In this document: positions 11,264 to 23,219 of the stretch, piece by piece | Layout: each line of letters opens with the position of its first letter | Position numbering within the stretch: position 1 is the first letter of the stretch | Origin: Albifimbria verrucaria | Taxonomy: Eukaryota > Ascomycota > Sordariomycetes > Hypocreales > Stachybotryaceae | DNA: 64,000 bases | NCBI GenBank assembly: GCA_020081605.1 | Contig: JAHREC010000049.1 | Span: forward strand, 4,509,784 to 4,573,783 | Reading direction: 5' to 3' | Position numbers and translations under genes: made by a program | Notes under the pieces: model-generated | What the model was told of the DNA's origin: nothing | Databases searched by the model: none | Seen by the model: only the letters and a program-made list of their open reading frames with translations

Positions 11264-12150
11264 ATTAGTGTCGACATTGCCACCTTCAAAGTCGCCGTTC
11301 TTGTTCACGGAAATCTTGGCGGCAACTTCCTGAGGGTGATTCAAATCAGTGACACGTATCTCCAGAGGCACGTATGTATAATTTTTGTTCATCTCATCAT
11401 TTGCAGGGTGGTTGAAGAATGTGAGGGGTCGTAGAGTGTATCAGTAACCTCTGTCAGAATCTTGTACTACTCGTCAGTGAATGAAACTTTATCTAAATCG
11501 TTGCAAACCAAAGCTGAAGCAATTTTGAAGCTAGCTATAATGTCTGAGTCGTGCATGCAAAGCCATTGGCGTGAGGATTTTGATAGAGCGTTCATGTAAT
11601 GGTAAAGATTTCACCACCTCGCAACTCAAATGACTTCTCCGCAATGATGAGAAGAGGCCATCCATAGTCTTTATACATGGCTTTGCCAAAATTATGATTA
11701 GCATCAAATTGTGTTCCGTTCTCTTGTTGTTGAGGTTATTGTCCAGCAATTCCTTTGAACAAGGCATCCAGTGTAGCCTGGCGGCCATAACCAAGGATCT
11801 GGTCACCCGAAATACCATTGGCCACCTTGTCCTTCAATTCTACAATGATAATCATCACAATATTATGCGTAAAGTCAACTTGACAGTTCCAATCGGTGTA
11901 CTAGGGTATCACACAGGGTGCATATTTCCATGTGAAGCAAGCATCTCGGCTTTGACACATCCAGGCAAACCGACACCCTGCAAGCCATTGGCGATGCCGG
12001 GAAGATAGTACTAGACGCACGGAGGCGAAGGCTCCAATTTCAGCTAAGGAGGTACTTTAGGTAACTCTTACCTAGGAATTTCATTGCCGGTTGGCGCAAC
12101 AAACTCAGACAGCTTGTTTTGCGGAGAATCTATTGAAAATATTTTAAAGC
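11264..12150 (-). pseudogene. Unidentified decayed protein-coding gene
   Basis: Read leftward, frames with normal codon use follow each other but are cut by stops. Segments include LSEFVAPTGNEIP (about 12090), YYLPGIANGLQGVGLPGCVK (about 11960-12010), KVANGISGDQILGYGRQATL (about 11770-11830), FGKAMYKDYGWPLLIIAEKS (about 11640-11700), FKIASALVCNDLDKVSFTDE (about 11475-11535) and, at the end, VPLEIRVTDLNHPQEVAAKI (about 11310-11370), stopping at 11264. Several breaks are in-frame TAG/TAA codons, some explainable as C-to-T changes (for example a TAG where CAG would fit near 12010), so this looks like true decay. I do not recognise the family. Confidence 0.5.
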
Positions 12151-12584
12151 CCTAATTTGAAATCTATTAGTTTGTGAAGAAAATCTTTGTATCTAATAAG
12201 CTCACCCGATGATTCATGACTCCTACTGTGACGGTAAAGAATTTCAAGCGTTTTTACATTCGAGCTTATGAAAGCAGGAGAGTGTATCATAACTGCTGCC
12301 CAAATCGTGTTCGAAGGTAGCATCTGTCCTACTTGATAGCTATGGTAAGCGCCTGGGCCGAAAGTGATTGTGCCTTGATGATTGTAGACGCGAAGTAGGC
12401 GTCCGTGACAGTAACCTAACTCATCACGATCTTGCATCGGAAAGCTCCCTTCACCTCCGTGAGTCGTAAGGTAACACCGAGACATTAAGTGGATGATCAC
12501 CAGAGTCATTCTCTCCCGATACTGCTCTTCCCAAGTCATCCATAAGTTTGAGAAGTGCTGCAGCATTGTAAATTCAGCACACAC
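12144..12584 (-). CDS. Hypothetical open frame, 146 codons
   Basis: An open minus-strand frame with protein-like composition, including TWEEQYRERMTLVIIHLMSR and GTITFGPGAYHSYQVGQMLP. It lies directly upstream of, and slightly overlaps, the decayed gene at 11264-12150 on the same strand, so it may be that gene's 5' part or a separate relic. No family is recognised and no good start codon context is visible. Confidence 0.3.
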   Translation of the reverse strand: MCAEFTMLQHFSNLWMTWEEQYRERMTLVIIHLMSRCYLTTHGGEGSFPMQDRDELGYCHGRLLRVYNHQGTITFGPGAYHSYQVGQMLPSNTIWAAVMIHSPAFISSNVKTLEILYRHSRSHESSGELIRYKDFLHKLIDFKLGL

Positions 12585-13167
12585 ACACTTCAGGTCTTTT
12601 TATGTTTTGATGCGAGACGCAAATCGTAACCTGACACAGATCGGAATACAGCAATAAGTGGAGTTTCTCCCGCTTTGAGGGGCCTTTTGGAAGAGTCTCA
12701 GACCAGCCACCGTCTGCATGCATCCGACATATTCGGCCCTTATCGGTGTGATAGGGAAAGACAATCAATCAAGCCCAGAATAGATTCACCGGGGATAGCT
12801 CATAGAATTACCCTTGAAGTGGGCACACGACGTTATTTCGGTCCCCAAGGGACGGTCCCACGGACATTGTCAGATTATTACGCATAATCAAAGCTGCAAA
12901 ACCCAATGGAAAAGACATTGATGCTAGTTGTTCGACGCCACTGAGACAACAGTTGTTGCGTACGTATAGGCATCTGTAACCGAGATTAGTAGTGTTACCT
13001 TGCGAGGCCTTCCATATTTATTTGGAGCCCTACGATAGGCCATTGGAAGGTCTGATAGCAACGGTGCCGGTGTCGCAATCCCCGTTACTTATATATTCGA
13101 CTCTTTCCAGTCTCTTCTTTGGATCAGGCGATTAGCTTTGAGCTCGCCTGGTAGAAAACATTTCATC

Positions 13168-14905
13168 ATGCTGCATCTAAGTCTATTTGACGTTCTTGTT
13201 TTCTCATCCTCGGGTACCTCATTTGTTCCATTTACAAGATAATAAGGAATTGGTACCGCCTCCGGCACATACCTTCACACTCGTTTTTGGCCGGATTCTC
13301 GTACCTGTGGCTTGGCCGAACCGCTTTTAGTGGGAAACAATACTGGATTCATCGTGATCTCCATGAGAAACTTGGGCCGCTCATCCGAATAGGGCCAAAC
13401 GAGCTCATGACCGATGATCCAGATATTATCAAGAGAATATGTGGGACGAATAGCGCGTATAAGAGGAGCACTTGGTACCGCGCAGTCCGCTTCAATCCAT
13501 GGCACGACAATCTAGGCACGATCCTCGAGCCCGAGGCGCATAGTAGAGCAAAGGCAAGATCACAGCCAGCTTACAGCGGCAAAGACATGCCTGGTCTCGA
13601 GCTATGCATTGACGAGCAAATAACCCGGCTGCTGCGCAAGCTTCAGGAAAAATACCTCCAACCGGATCATAACCAGTCGAAGCGGTTGGTGGACATAGAA
13701 TCCATAACATCCTATTTCACCACGGACGTCGCCATGAAGCTTGGCTTCGGCCATGAAGCAGGACACATCGAGGGCGAAACGGACCGCTACGGTTACCGGG
13801 AGCATCTAAGAGGCCTCTTGCCCTATATTTTGCCTTGTGCAGACATTCCATGGCTTCGGGACTTGGTATTTTCGCCAATCACTTTCAAGCTGGCTGGCCC
13901 CAAGAGCACAGACAAGACAGGGGTTGGTGCCTTGATGGGGTAAGTCGCAAAACATGCCTTCATGATTTCAAGCTGATCTGGGTTGTTAGAGTCATAGAGA
14001 GTTATGTTAGCAAGCGGTTTCTAGACAAAGAGGAACATGATCGTGATATCCTTGTGAGTGCAGCCAGACAGTGACTTGGCAGGTGATGTGTGCTAACTAC
14101 GTCCCGAAGGAATCGTTGATCAAGCACGGCTTCACTCAGAAAGAATGCGAAATCGAGATACTTTTGTTTTTGATTGCTGGTATGGAAAGTACTGCATGCG
14201 CAATCAAATGCATACTCATTCATATCATCACATGTCCTTCAGTCTACTTCAAGCTGAAGCAAGAAGTGTCACAGGTTGTCCATAATGGCACTGTCTCTCA
14301 CCCAATCAGTCTAGCCGAAGCAAAGCAGCTTCCATATCTCAGAGTAGGCTGTACTTGAATATTGTAGCTTGTCTCAAGGCTTACATTGTGCTAGTCGGTC
14401 ATCTACGAGGGTATTCGGATGCGGCCGCCCTTGGGGGAATCTTTCCCAAAGTCGTACCAAAGAATGGCGATACCTTGAATGGCTTGTTTATCCCCGAGAA
14501 TACTAATATTTGCATGAATTTACCGTCACTCTTACGATCAAAGTCATTGTTTGGTAAGGACGTCGATGTATTCAGGCCCGAGCGGTTCCTCGAGCTTGAC
14601 ATGGAGATCCGGATGAAAATGGAGAGGCAGGTAGAGTTAGCCTTCGGCTACGGCCAATGGATGTGCGCCGGGAAACAGATTGCATTCATGGAAATAAATA
14701 AGTTCATATTCGAGGTGGGTTATATTATTTTTATGCTCATTTTCATTATTAACTGAGCTGAACTGATTGTGGGTAGATAATGCGAGCCTTCGATATTCAG
14801 CTTGTGGACCCTTTGAAGCCTTGTGAAGTGGTGAATTATGGGATTTTTGTTGAGGATAATCTTCGTATTTCTCTTTCAGAGGATTTAACATGCCCTGTAA
14901 TATAG
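13168..14905 (+). CDS. Cytochrome P450, pisatin-demethylase-like (frameshifted)
   Basis: A haem mono-oxygenase of the fungal PDA-like group. ATG 13168 starts a membrane anchor (MLHLSLFDVLVF then LILGYLICSIYKII); one base is missing near 13200. Then come RIGPNELMTDDPDIIKRI (about 13390), the I-helix AGMEST (about 14176), a PKVVPKNGDTLNG strand (about 14450) and the haem loop FGYGQWMCAGKQIA (about 14640-14690) with the axial Cys. Introns: about 13940-13988, 14054-14109 and 14716-14776. The K-helix/ExxR area near 14341-14400 is garbled by one or more indels. A TATATA box lies near 13090. The enzyme would oxidise a small molecule, fitting its place between a prenyltransferase and dehydrogenase genes. 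The family is certain, integrity doubtful. Confidence 0.85.
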
Positions 14906-14909
14906 TGGG

Positions 14910-17900
14910 TTAAAAATTACCTATTCATATATGAAGTTTTAAACTATAGAAAAGAAAAGAAAAGGCTCCTTTTTAGTATAAATAAATAAGAAAGTATTAT
15001 AGGAAAAGGGAGGGTGTTTTCTTATACTAATAGACTAAAGGATTTATTATTAATTTAACTTAGTAAGTATATTACCTTATTACATTATATAAACCTATTA
15101 TTATATAAGAATCTAGGTTATTTTATATTTTATAAAAGATATAGAATAAGTAAGATTAGGTTATTATTCTTAAATAATAAGGTTTATTATATTTTAAAAT
15201 AATAATTATATATTTATTATTAATAAAATAAATTATTCTTTAGAAATTTAAATTAAAAATACTTTAATAATAAAATATTATTAATAATTAATAATTTTTT
15301 AATTAATAATTAAAAAAAAGCTTTTATTTATATATATTTTAATTATAAATTATTTATAAAAATAAATTATTATATATATTATTTTATAAATTATTAAATA
15401 TAATAATTATTTTATAAATTTTTTTATTAATTCTATATATAATATTTATTTAATAGATATTTTATATAAATAATTTTTATTTTAATAATTTTTTTTATTT
15501 TATATATTTTATATTTTATATTATTATTTTAAAGAGTTAATTAATTTTTTATATTAATTTATTTTATATTTTAAGTTTATTTTATAACCCTAGTTATTAT
15601 TATAATTAAGATAATAAAATTATAATAAATTAATTTTATTATATAAGAATCTATAAAGAGATAATTAATAAAAAACCTTTAGTATTAAATAAAGTTTTTA
15701 TTATTTAAAAAATAATAAATATTAAATAGTTTTATTTATATTTATAGAAAATATATAAGAAAAAATAGCTATATATATATTAAGTATAATATAAAATAAT
15801 TAAAATATTATTATAAATAAAAATTATAATTATATATTAATAAATAAAGCTAATCTTCTTTAAAAGTAATTAAGCTAGTTTATTATATATTAAGTATAAT
15901 ATTATATTAATATAATTTATATTAATATAGTTTATAGAATAATATAAAAAATAAAATAAAATATAAATTAAATTAATATATAAAATATATTAATATTTTT
16001 AAAATAATATAAAATATAAAATAATTTAAAATAAATAAAATAAAATTATTATAAAAAATAATTTATATAAGATAATTATTTTTATAAATTATTAAATTAT
16101 TATAAATTATTAAATTATTATAAATTATTAAATTATTATAAATTATTAAATTATTATAAATTATTAAATTATTATAAATTATTAAATTATTATAAATTAT
16201 TAAACTATTATATAAAAATAATATAAATAATTTTTAAATAAATATTATAATATATATATAAAAGTCTCTTTTATTTTTAAAAATAAAAATATTATAATTT
16301 ATATTAATATAATATTTTAAATATATTAAAATAAATTAATTTAATATTTATAAAATAATTATAAACTATATATTTTATTCTTTAATTAATTATAAATAAT
16401 ATAAAAGCTTATATAATAGAGAATCTTATAGAAAGGAGTTTCTTATATATAATATAAAATTTAATAAATATATTTTATAAAATAATATAATATAAATATA
16501 AAATAAATCTATATATAATATTAAATTAATATATAATAATAAGAGAATATTATATAAGAATAATTAATATAATTAATATAATAATATAATAAAGACTAAA
16601 GTAGAATTTTTATTATATATATTAAAGGAAATAATTAATAAAAATAGAAATAATAATTAATAATACTCTTAAAATAAATATTAAAATATAAGAATAAAAT
16701 ACTTTATTATTCTCTAGGATTAAAATATTAATATATAAATAAGAGTCTTCTTTTAAATATTAATTAAAAGATTATTAATTATTAATAGTATATAATTATT
16801 AAGCTATATAATAATCTAAGTTATTTTATATTTTATAAAGAATATAAAATAAATAAAATAAAATTATTATTTTTAAATAAATAATAAAGTTTATTATTAT
16901 TTAAAATAATAATTATATAATTATTATTAATTAAATAAATTATTTATAAGAATTTAAAATAAAAATAGCTTAATAATTATATATTATTAATAATTAATAA
17001 TTTTTATTTTTAATAATAAAAAGATTTTTATTTATATATTAAAGAGTTTATTTATTTATAATAAATAAATAAGCTTCTTAAATTATTTTTATATAATAAT
17101 TTAATAATTTATATTAATTATTATTTTATTAAAAAAATTTTATAATAATTTTATTTTTTAATTATTTTATATTATTTTATATTTTATATTATTTTAAATT
17201 AAAATTAATATATTTTTATATTAATTTATTCTTAAAGTTATTATATTATATATTAATTTAAATTATTTTAAAAAATATTAATTTTATTTTTAATATATAA
17301 TATTCTTTTTTCTTTTATAATATTATTTTAATTATTTAGCTTTATACTTTAAATATTTAAGGCTCTTCTTTTTATTAATTTTCTATAAATATATATAAAT
17401 ACTTATAATATTAATTTTTTAATATATATAATTATTTTAATAAATACTAGCGAGTCTTTAATATAAATTCTTATATATATTTCTATATAATTAAATTAGC
17501 TTATTTTAATTTTATTATCTTAGTTATAATATTAACTAAGGTTATAATAAGCTCTCTTTTAATTAAGTTCCTCGAAGAGTAACTTAATCTAATTAATAAT
17601 TTAATATATATTACTTTAAGTTAAAATAAACCCTATTTATTTATTTAAGGATAATAAAACCTTAATTTTATTTATTCTATATTTATCTTATAGTATAGAA
17701 TAACCCCACCTAGATTATTATAAAAAACTATTAATTATTAATAATATATAATTACTAAATTATATTTAATTTAAGTTTCTATAATTTATTTAATTAATAG
17801 TTATTATATAAATATTATTTTAAAACTATAATAAGCTTTATTATTTTTTTAAGAATAATAATTTAATTTTATTTATTTTATATTTTTTATAAAATATAAA

Positions 17901-18650
17901 ATAACTTAAATTATTATAATATATTATATATTATCTCTTTTATAATATTAATATAATTTATTAAAATATACTTATATATATTATATATTATAAAATTAAT
18001 TTTATATTTAAATATTTATAATTTTAAAATTTAACTTTTTTAAAATATCTTTTTTTTAATTTTATTACTCTTTATATTTTTTTAAAGAATTTTAAATCTT
18101 TTAAGCTCCTTTTATTATAAGCTTTTTATTAAATTTTATATAATCTTTTAATAATTTTATTAATTTTACTTTAATAATAGCTTTTAATATAGTTTTAATA
18201 TTTATATTTAATATTTATAAGTAAATTCTATTATAATTAGATTAATTTATTATAATTCTATTATTTTAAATATATTATTAATTAGGGTTATAATAAATAA
18301 ACTATTAACTAATAAATAATATTTCTAAGGTTAGTTATATAATATAGTAGCCTATAATACCCTATTTATACTTTTTCTATAATATTAGTTAACTATTTAT
18401 TTAATATATTATATAATATATATTATATAATATATATAAAATTAATTAATATTTAAAATATACTAGGATAATATAATATAATATTATAATATAATATATA
18501 ATCGATTAAATAAGAAGCTTAAAAATATATAAATTAAATTTATATATATATATAGCGTATTATATAATAATAAATCTTAATAATATATATTATATTCTTT
18601 TCTAATATAATAAATATAAGAGATCTTTCAGGTAGTGGATTCATTTTAAA
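14910..18650. repeat. 3.7 kb AT-rich RIP block
   Basis: Almost entirely A and T with TATA, TTAA and ATTAAT words. Short motifs recur at several places (for example the context of ATTATTAATTATTAATA and TAAGGTTTATTAT at about 15140-15190, 16800-16920 and 17750-17900), so it seems to contain several diverged copies of the same repeat. No gene survives. This is the expected outcome of heavy RIP on nested transposons and separates the P450 from the SDR/regulator genes. Confidence 0.8.
16083..16207. repeat. 18-bp AT-only tandem repeat, about 7 copies
   Basis: The unit ATAAATTATTAAATTATT repeats about seven times with almost no variation inside the AT-rich block. It has no spacers and is not a CRISPR array. 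Confidence 0.9.
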
Positions 18651-18699
18651 GGCCCATTTCAAAACCTATACTTATATATTATATTTATAATTAGATTTA

Positions 18700-19390
18700 G
18701 CAGGTAAGCATGTCGTTATTACAGGGGCAGCATGGGACAACGTAGTCGCTTCGTAATGGCTACAGCTCTTGCTCGTGCTGGATCACCCGGTATTGCAGTG
18801 ACAGACTTCCACGGCGTGTCAGACGAGCTTGTTGCAAAACCCAAGTTAGCGGCAGTGGAACTTGGGTTTCCCGAACCACTGGTATTAAGTTATACAGTTA
18901 ATATCTCCAAGCAAGGTAGTTTTCAGAAATGCGCGACGTCGTAGCGTAACATTTGGGCGGTCATTTGGACGCGCTTGTCAACAACGCGGATATGTAGAAC
19001 CGTACCAAGAATTCCTTGAATCAGATTCACACGTGTATTGGCAAAAATGGGAAGTCAATCTCCGTGGGCTGTCCAATATGGTTCGAGCTTTCCTTCCAAT
19101 GCATCTCTCAACCAGCGAGAGCAGCGGTTGTCTTTACACGATCATCAACGTATCCTCATCCGGTGCATTGACCGCGCGACTAGCAGCACAAGTCATCGAA
19201 CCTCGAAGCTTGCCGTCACGCCGTAGATCGAAGAGCTGCAACTCGAGGATGGTGGCAGGAGCCTCCTCACATACTGTGTTATTCCCGGTGCAATCAAGAG
19301 AAGGATCACGAGCGGGGTTCTGGTGCATGTCAGAGCGAGCTTGCATCATAGAACAGAAATAGCTGGGAATACGATTACTTGGCTGCATCA
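18700..19390 (+). pseudogene. Short-chain dehydrogenase/reductase relic
   Basis: Pieces of an SDR follow in order but in different frames: LAGKHVVITGAA (about 18697-18735), the Rossmann start; ALARAGSPGIAVTDF (about 18760); GGHLDALVNNAD (about 18955-18990), the NNAG-type motif; and WQKWEVNLRGLSNMVRAFLP followed by IINVSSSGALTARLAAQ (about 19035-19190), which holds the catalytic Ser. A TAG follows VNNAD and frames shift several times. The YxxxK motif is not readable. It sits at the edge of the AT-rich block and is dead. Confidence 0.65.
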
Positions 19391-19399
19391 GAACATTAG

Positions 19400-19955
19400 G
19401 ACTGGCTGTGTGGCAAGTAGATCAGCTATGCGTTGGACATAGAGGAGCTCATGGAGAAAATGAAACTATCGAGCAAGACAAGCTCAAGATTAGAATGCCG
19501 TATTAGAATTCTCTAATATTATCAATTTGTTTTCGATTTCCTGTGTCTGAATGCAGATGCGCACTCCCTGAAACAGTAGTTTGGCGCTATCTAAACTTCC
19601 CGGAGTTATTGATTATCTGACAGAGGTAGCTATTCATGTTCTAGCCAGTTGGACAAGATAATGTCAGCAGACACATCGTTGCTTGTGTAAATGCGCAAGC
19701 CCAGTCAAGAAATCTCGAATCGTAAGCCAACTGAGGATAGAGATATTGACAGATTCCGTTTCACGGCGTGAGAACACTACGTAGCAAGAACTAGTTTGAA
19801 CGATGCGAGTGGGACTAATTATGGTTGGAAACTTTATTCAGTCTATGGAGTTACATGACCTCAACCATAACTCATTCGGGCCGTAAATGTAGACGCCTCA
19901 GTGTGAGTGGAGGCGATGTAGGTCCTAGAATATAGTACACCCTGATGTTCCATGC
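19400..19955. other. Intergenic region, no gene recognised
   Basis: Ordinary composition between the dead SDR and the live SDR. No frame with a recognisable domain was found on either strand. Confidence 0.4.
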
Positions 19956-20882
19956 TCACATGTCTACTCCATTTAGCTGCACTCTCAGCAGGTTCGAGTT
20001 CTTAATTTCACCGGCTCGCTCTTTGAGCTGGACCACATCCCAATTTGCCCAAACAAACTTGCCCTTGAGAAACTCGGCCTCGTGGGAGGCCAGCCAAACA
20101 GCGAATTGACCACAGAGCTCGGCTACAACAGTATTTGTTAGCGACCTCCACAAAGAATAATGCAAATGTCTTGAAGCACTTACGCTTATCTTGGCTAATT
20201 ACGCCTAGGTGAGAGTTGAGCCCGGTGCGGATAACACCAGGTTGGATTTGAACTACATGCCACTCTGGCTGCTGCTCCTGGAGGTAGTCGAACATTTTTA
20301 CCACGGCAGCCTTGCCAGAGGCGTATGACCAATGCTCTACCCACATAGGCGCGATGTGTGCCATACCCGACGAAATGTTAAATAAGTGAGCATTAGTCGC
20401 TAATACTGGCGCAAACGATTGGACCGTATTGAAGGCACCAATGACATTAAGCTCCAGCCCATAGCGAAATTGAGACTCAGGGTAACCCTTGACCGTTCCC
20501 AAATCCTGGAAACGCCTGCGCTATGCACGAGGATATCGATTGTAGTACCGCCAGCCTTCTTTATGAGACTTGCCACAGCAGTATCTAGGCTGGCGCGCTT
20601 GCTAATATCGGCACTTTCGAAGAGGACCTTTATGTCTGCAGCGGTTGCTTCTTTGGTTATCTCTGCGGCCGCAGCCTCCAGATTTTCGAGACGCCTTGCG
20701 AAGATTGCAATAGTCTTGGCACCGGCTTGTGCAAATGCCACAGCTATAGCTTTGCCGATGCCAGTCGCGCCGCCAGTGACGACGACAAATTTATCCTTGG
20801 CACTAAGTTCGGGCCGCTTAGGATCAATTGCAGCGTAGGGCTCATTGTGCCAAGTCTTAGTGAAGGAGACGAATCCAGACAT
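19956..20882 (-). CDS. Short-chain dehydrogenase/reductase
   Basis: A classical SDR that should use NAD(P)H to interconvert an alcohol and a ketone. ATG 20882 gives MSGFVSF. The cofactor motif TGGATGIG is at residues 36-43, HSAGVS replaces NNAG at about 115, the catalytic Ser is in NISSG, and Tyr/Lys are in SYASGKAA (about 20310). An intron at about 20125-20184 (GTAAGT...TTGTAG) joins SQDK to ELCGQFAVWL, and the protein ends NGVDM at 19956. Between HSAGVS and GTVKGYPES (about 20505) the frame shifts by one; one more G in the AGGATT run repairs it. It shares a 0.5 kb upstream region with the divergent Zn2Cys6 regulator, which is its likely controller. Confidence 0.85.
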
Positions 20883-21075
20883 GTTGCTTGGTTGTGCGAG
20901 AGTGCAGTTACTTAAAGGTGGCTTTGAATGGTGTGTTGAGGTGAACAGAAAAACGAGCCTCACGTAGGAAAATCCATGACAATATATATAGGTTTCATAA
21001 CACCTGTCATGGGCATATATGGAAACAGAAAAAACCAACCCGTTTGTCTGAAACTGAAGCATTTGAAATGCGCGC

Positions 21076-21384
21076 CCGCGGAAGTTCTCAACTCAAACTT
21101 CTACAGCATTGGTGCTGTCTCGAGTTACTAATGCTAGGGTTCGCCAAGCTTTGATCCACTTCGGTCTTAGCTTGCGTCAAACGGGTTTGTCAGCGAAACT
21201 TCCGCGGAAGCTACCTCACCCTGGGTCTCCCTCCTATTCATATAAGTAGCCTCTTCCATGGAAGGCATCTTTGGTCTAACGGCCATGTCAGATTTCAATT
21301 AACATGGATGCCCATCGAAACCTCGTGAGATCAGCATCGACTATGACAAACACTGAAATGCCTGGAAACATTCGTCCGCGGAAG
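21076..21384. promoter_or_regulatory. Shared promoter with repeated CCGCGGAAG motif
   Basis: Between the divergent SDR and regulator genes CCGCGGAAG occurs at 21076-21084 and 21202-21210; the second copy lies in the perfect palindrome TTCCGCGGAA (21200-21209). A third copy (21376-21384) is in the first coding exon of the regulator. Abutting CCG/CGG triplets are the usual half-sites of Zn2Cys6 dimers, so this may be the regulator's own operator. This is an inference from the sequence alone. Confidence 0.4.
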
Positions 21385-23212
21385 GTTTGATAACCCAATG
21401 TCCTGCGTATCACTGCCTACACTAAGCGACGCAATGACAGGCCTGCGATTTGTGCTATACTCGCAAACTCAAATGCAATGCAGAAAGGCCTCGGTGCTCG
21501 AATTGCGTTTCTTATGATAGAGACTGCACACATTCAGCGCAAAGTCGAAGATGGAAGCCCAAAGCGCAGCATCGGGAAAGCGCCGCAGGAACGGGCCCGA
21601 GCAAAAGTTCGCACAGACCAATGCAACAATCAGAAGACCATTCTGTAGGCCATAGAAATCGTATCAGAGTTTCTCTCAAATTAATACCAGTCTCAGAGTT
21701 CGAATCAGACCCGAGATCAACACCAAAATCGAGACAGAGATGTCAAGCGGCGGCCGCCGACAGTGGCCGGGTTCCAAGACCAAGCTCCAGATGGTACTTT
21801 CAATAGCGATGGTTCAATGGAACTCCCACCCCTACAAGAATCAGTGGACATGGTTGGCATCTTCCTCAACAGCTTCAACTCAGTATTTCCTCTCTTCCAT
21901 GCTAACACGCTGCTGCGCCTGGTTGGCGAATGTTACGCAGCTTTGCCACCCCGACGTGATCCTATAGCAGTAGCTGCTATTAACGTGGTTCTGGCTTTGG
22001 CCAACCAGCATATGCCGCCTAATGGGGACATTAGCATTGACCGGTCTCGATCAGATTATACAACACGATACCTAAACAAAGCACAAGCATTCATTTCGCA
22101 ATTGATGTTTGGAGACCTTCACCTCCTCAACATACAGACATTGGTAGGGATGGTGATGGTCCTGCAGACGGGGCACGACGTGACGCCAGCGTTAATACTA
22201 ATATCAGCGACAATGCGTCTCGCGCACAAGCTGGGTCTGCACAATCGCGCCATGTCAGAGCATCTGGATCTAGTAGAGCAGAGGCAGCGTAACCGGGTCT
22301 TCTGGTTGGCGTACCTTCTCGACAAGAACTTGAGCCTGCGTGCGCATCAGCCTTCGGTTCAACTCGACGATGATATCGACCTGGAACTGCCTTCTTCAAT
22401 GCCAATAAATAAAGACGATGACGATGACGATCATGGAACATTGGGTTTTATCTACACAGGTAATGGCAAAGCCAAGCTGAATTATTTCCTGGCACGCGTT
22501 CAACTGGCCAACATCGAGGGCGGCGTGTATGACTATCTTTATTCAGCCAGGGCCGTAAAACGGAGTCCAGAAGAGCGGCTCAGGGCCACGAAGAGCATCC
22601 TTGCTGCGATTGAGGAGTGGCGGGCCACCATCCCACCAGAATTTGGCGCTGGAGTCGTTGTTTGGAGCACGAGCAATGCTCCCACGAACCTTGGCTTTTT
22701 CTGCGTTCTCTATTCCACATGTCTCCAGTGTATATCGCTTGTCAATCAAGCACACGCGTGGGATGAAAAGTGGATGGTTGGCTTGCGCGATGGTAGCAAC
22801 GGAACACGGACGCTGCAGATGCCCGAGAACTGGGATGATCTGGCCTGCCAGGCTCGGGACTTTATGGTATTATTCAGTGTATCGTATTCTGATGACGCTT
22901 GGTTTCGCTGGTGAGTATCACCCTTCATGCTTTGCGGGTGCTGTGTTTAATGCCAGCAGGATGTCCTCGTGCTCCTACATTACTGCCATGGGGCTGTTGA
23001 TAGCCAATGATCTCCGCAATATCGGATGTCATGAGACAAAGCGAGATAGTCAACTGATTGACGCTGCCCTTCTGTGGCTAAATAAGCGGATACTCGAGGG
23101 CCAGAAGCCGGACGTTCATAGAGTACGGGATATGTGTGTCGACGCTGTGCGACAGGTGAGGCGAAGGCGTGATGAAGCTATGGCGAGGAGCCGCCACGGG
23201 GTGATCTCTTAG
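21358..23212 (+). CDS. Zn2Cys6 transcription factor
   Basis: A fungal pathway-type regulator. ATG 21358 opens a 9-codon exon (MPGNIRPRK), then intron 21385-21440, then ACDLCYTRKLKCNAERPRC. The zinc cluster is C-x2-C-x6-C-x6-C-x2-C-x6-C, with the basic RPRK just before it. The middle region from about 21800 is a fungal_trans domain (SATMRLAHKLGLHNRAM, VFWLAYLLDKNLSLRAHQPS). An Asp run (DDDDDD) lies at about 22415-22430. The last intron is about 22910-22959, joining WFRW to MSSCSYITAMGLL. The stop is at 23212. Between the linker and the fungal_trans region (about 21740-21770) the frame shifts by one, so there is a missing base or an unseen intron. Its position next to the SDR and near the P450 suggests it controls this cluster. 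Confidence 0.85.
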
Positions 23213-23219
23213 ATCCTCT

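Noticed and set aside
14341..14400. A further intron in the P450 between KQLPYLR and LKAYIVLVG
   Set aside because: The only GT-AG pair here would be about 24 nt, too short for a fungal spliceosomal intron; small indels explain the break better.
16083..16207. Regular 18-bp repeats as a possible CRISPR-like array
   Set aside because: Pure tandem AT repeat without spacers in a eukaryotic genome.
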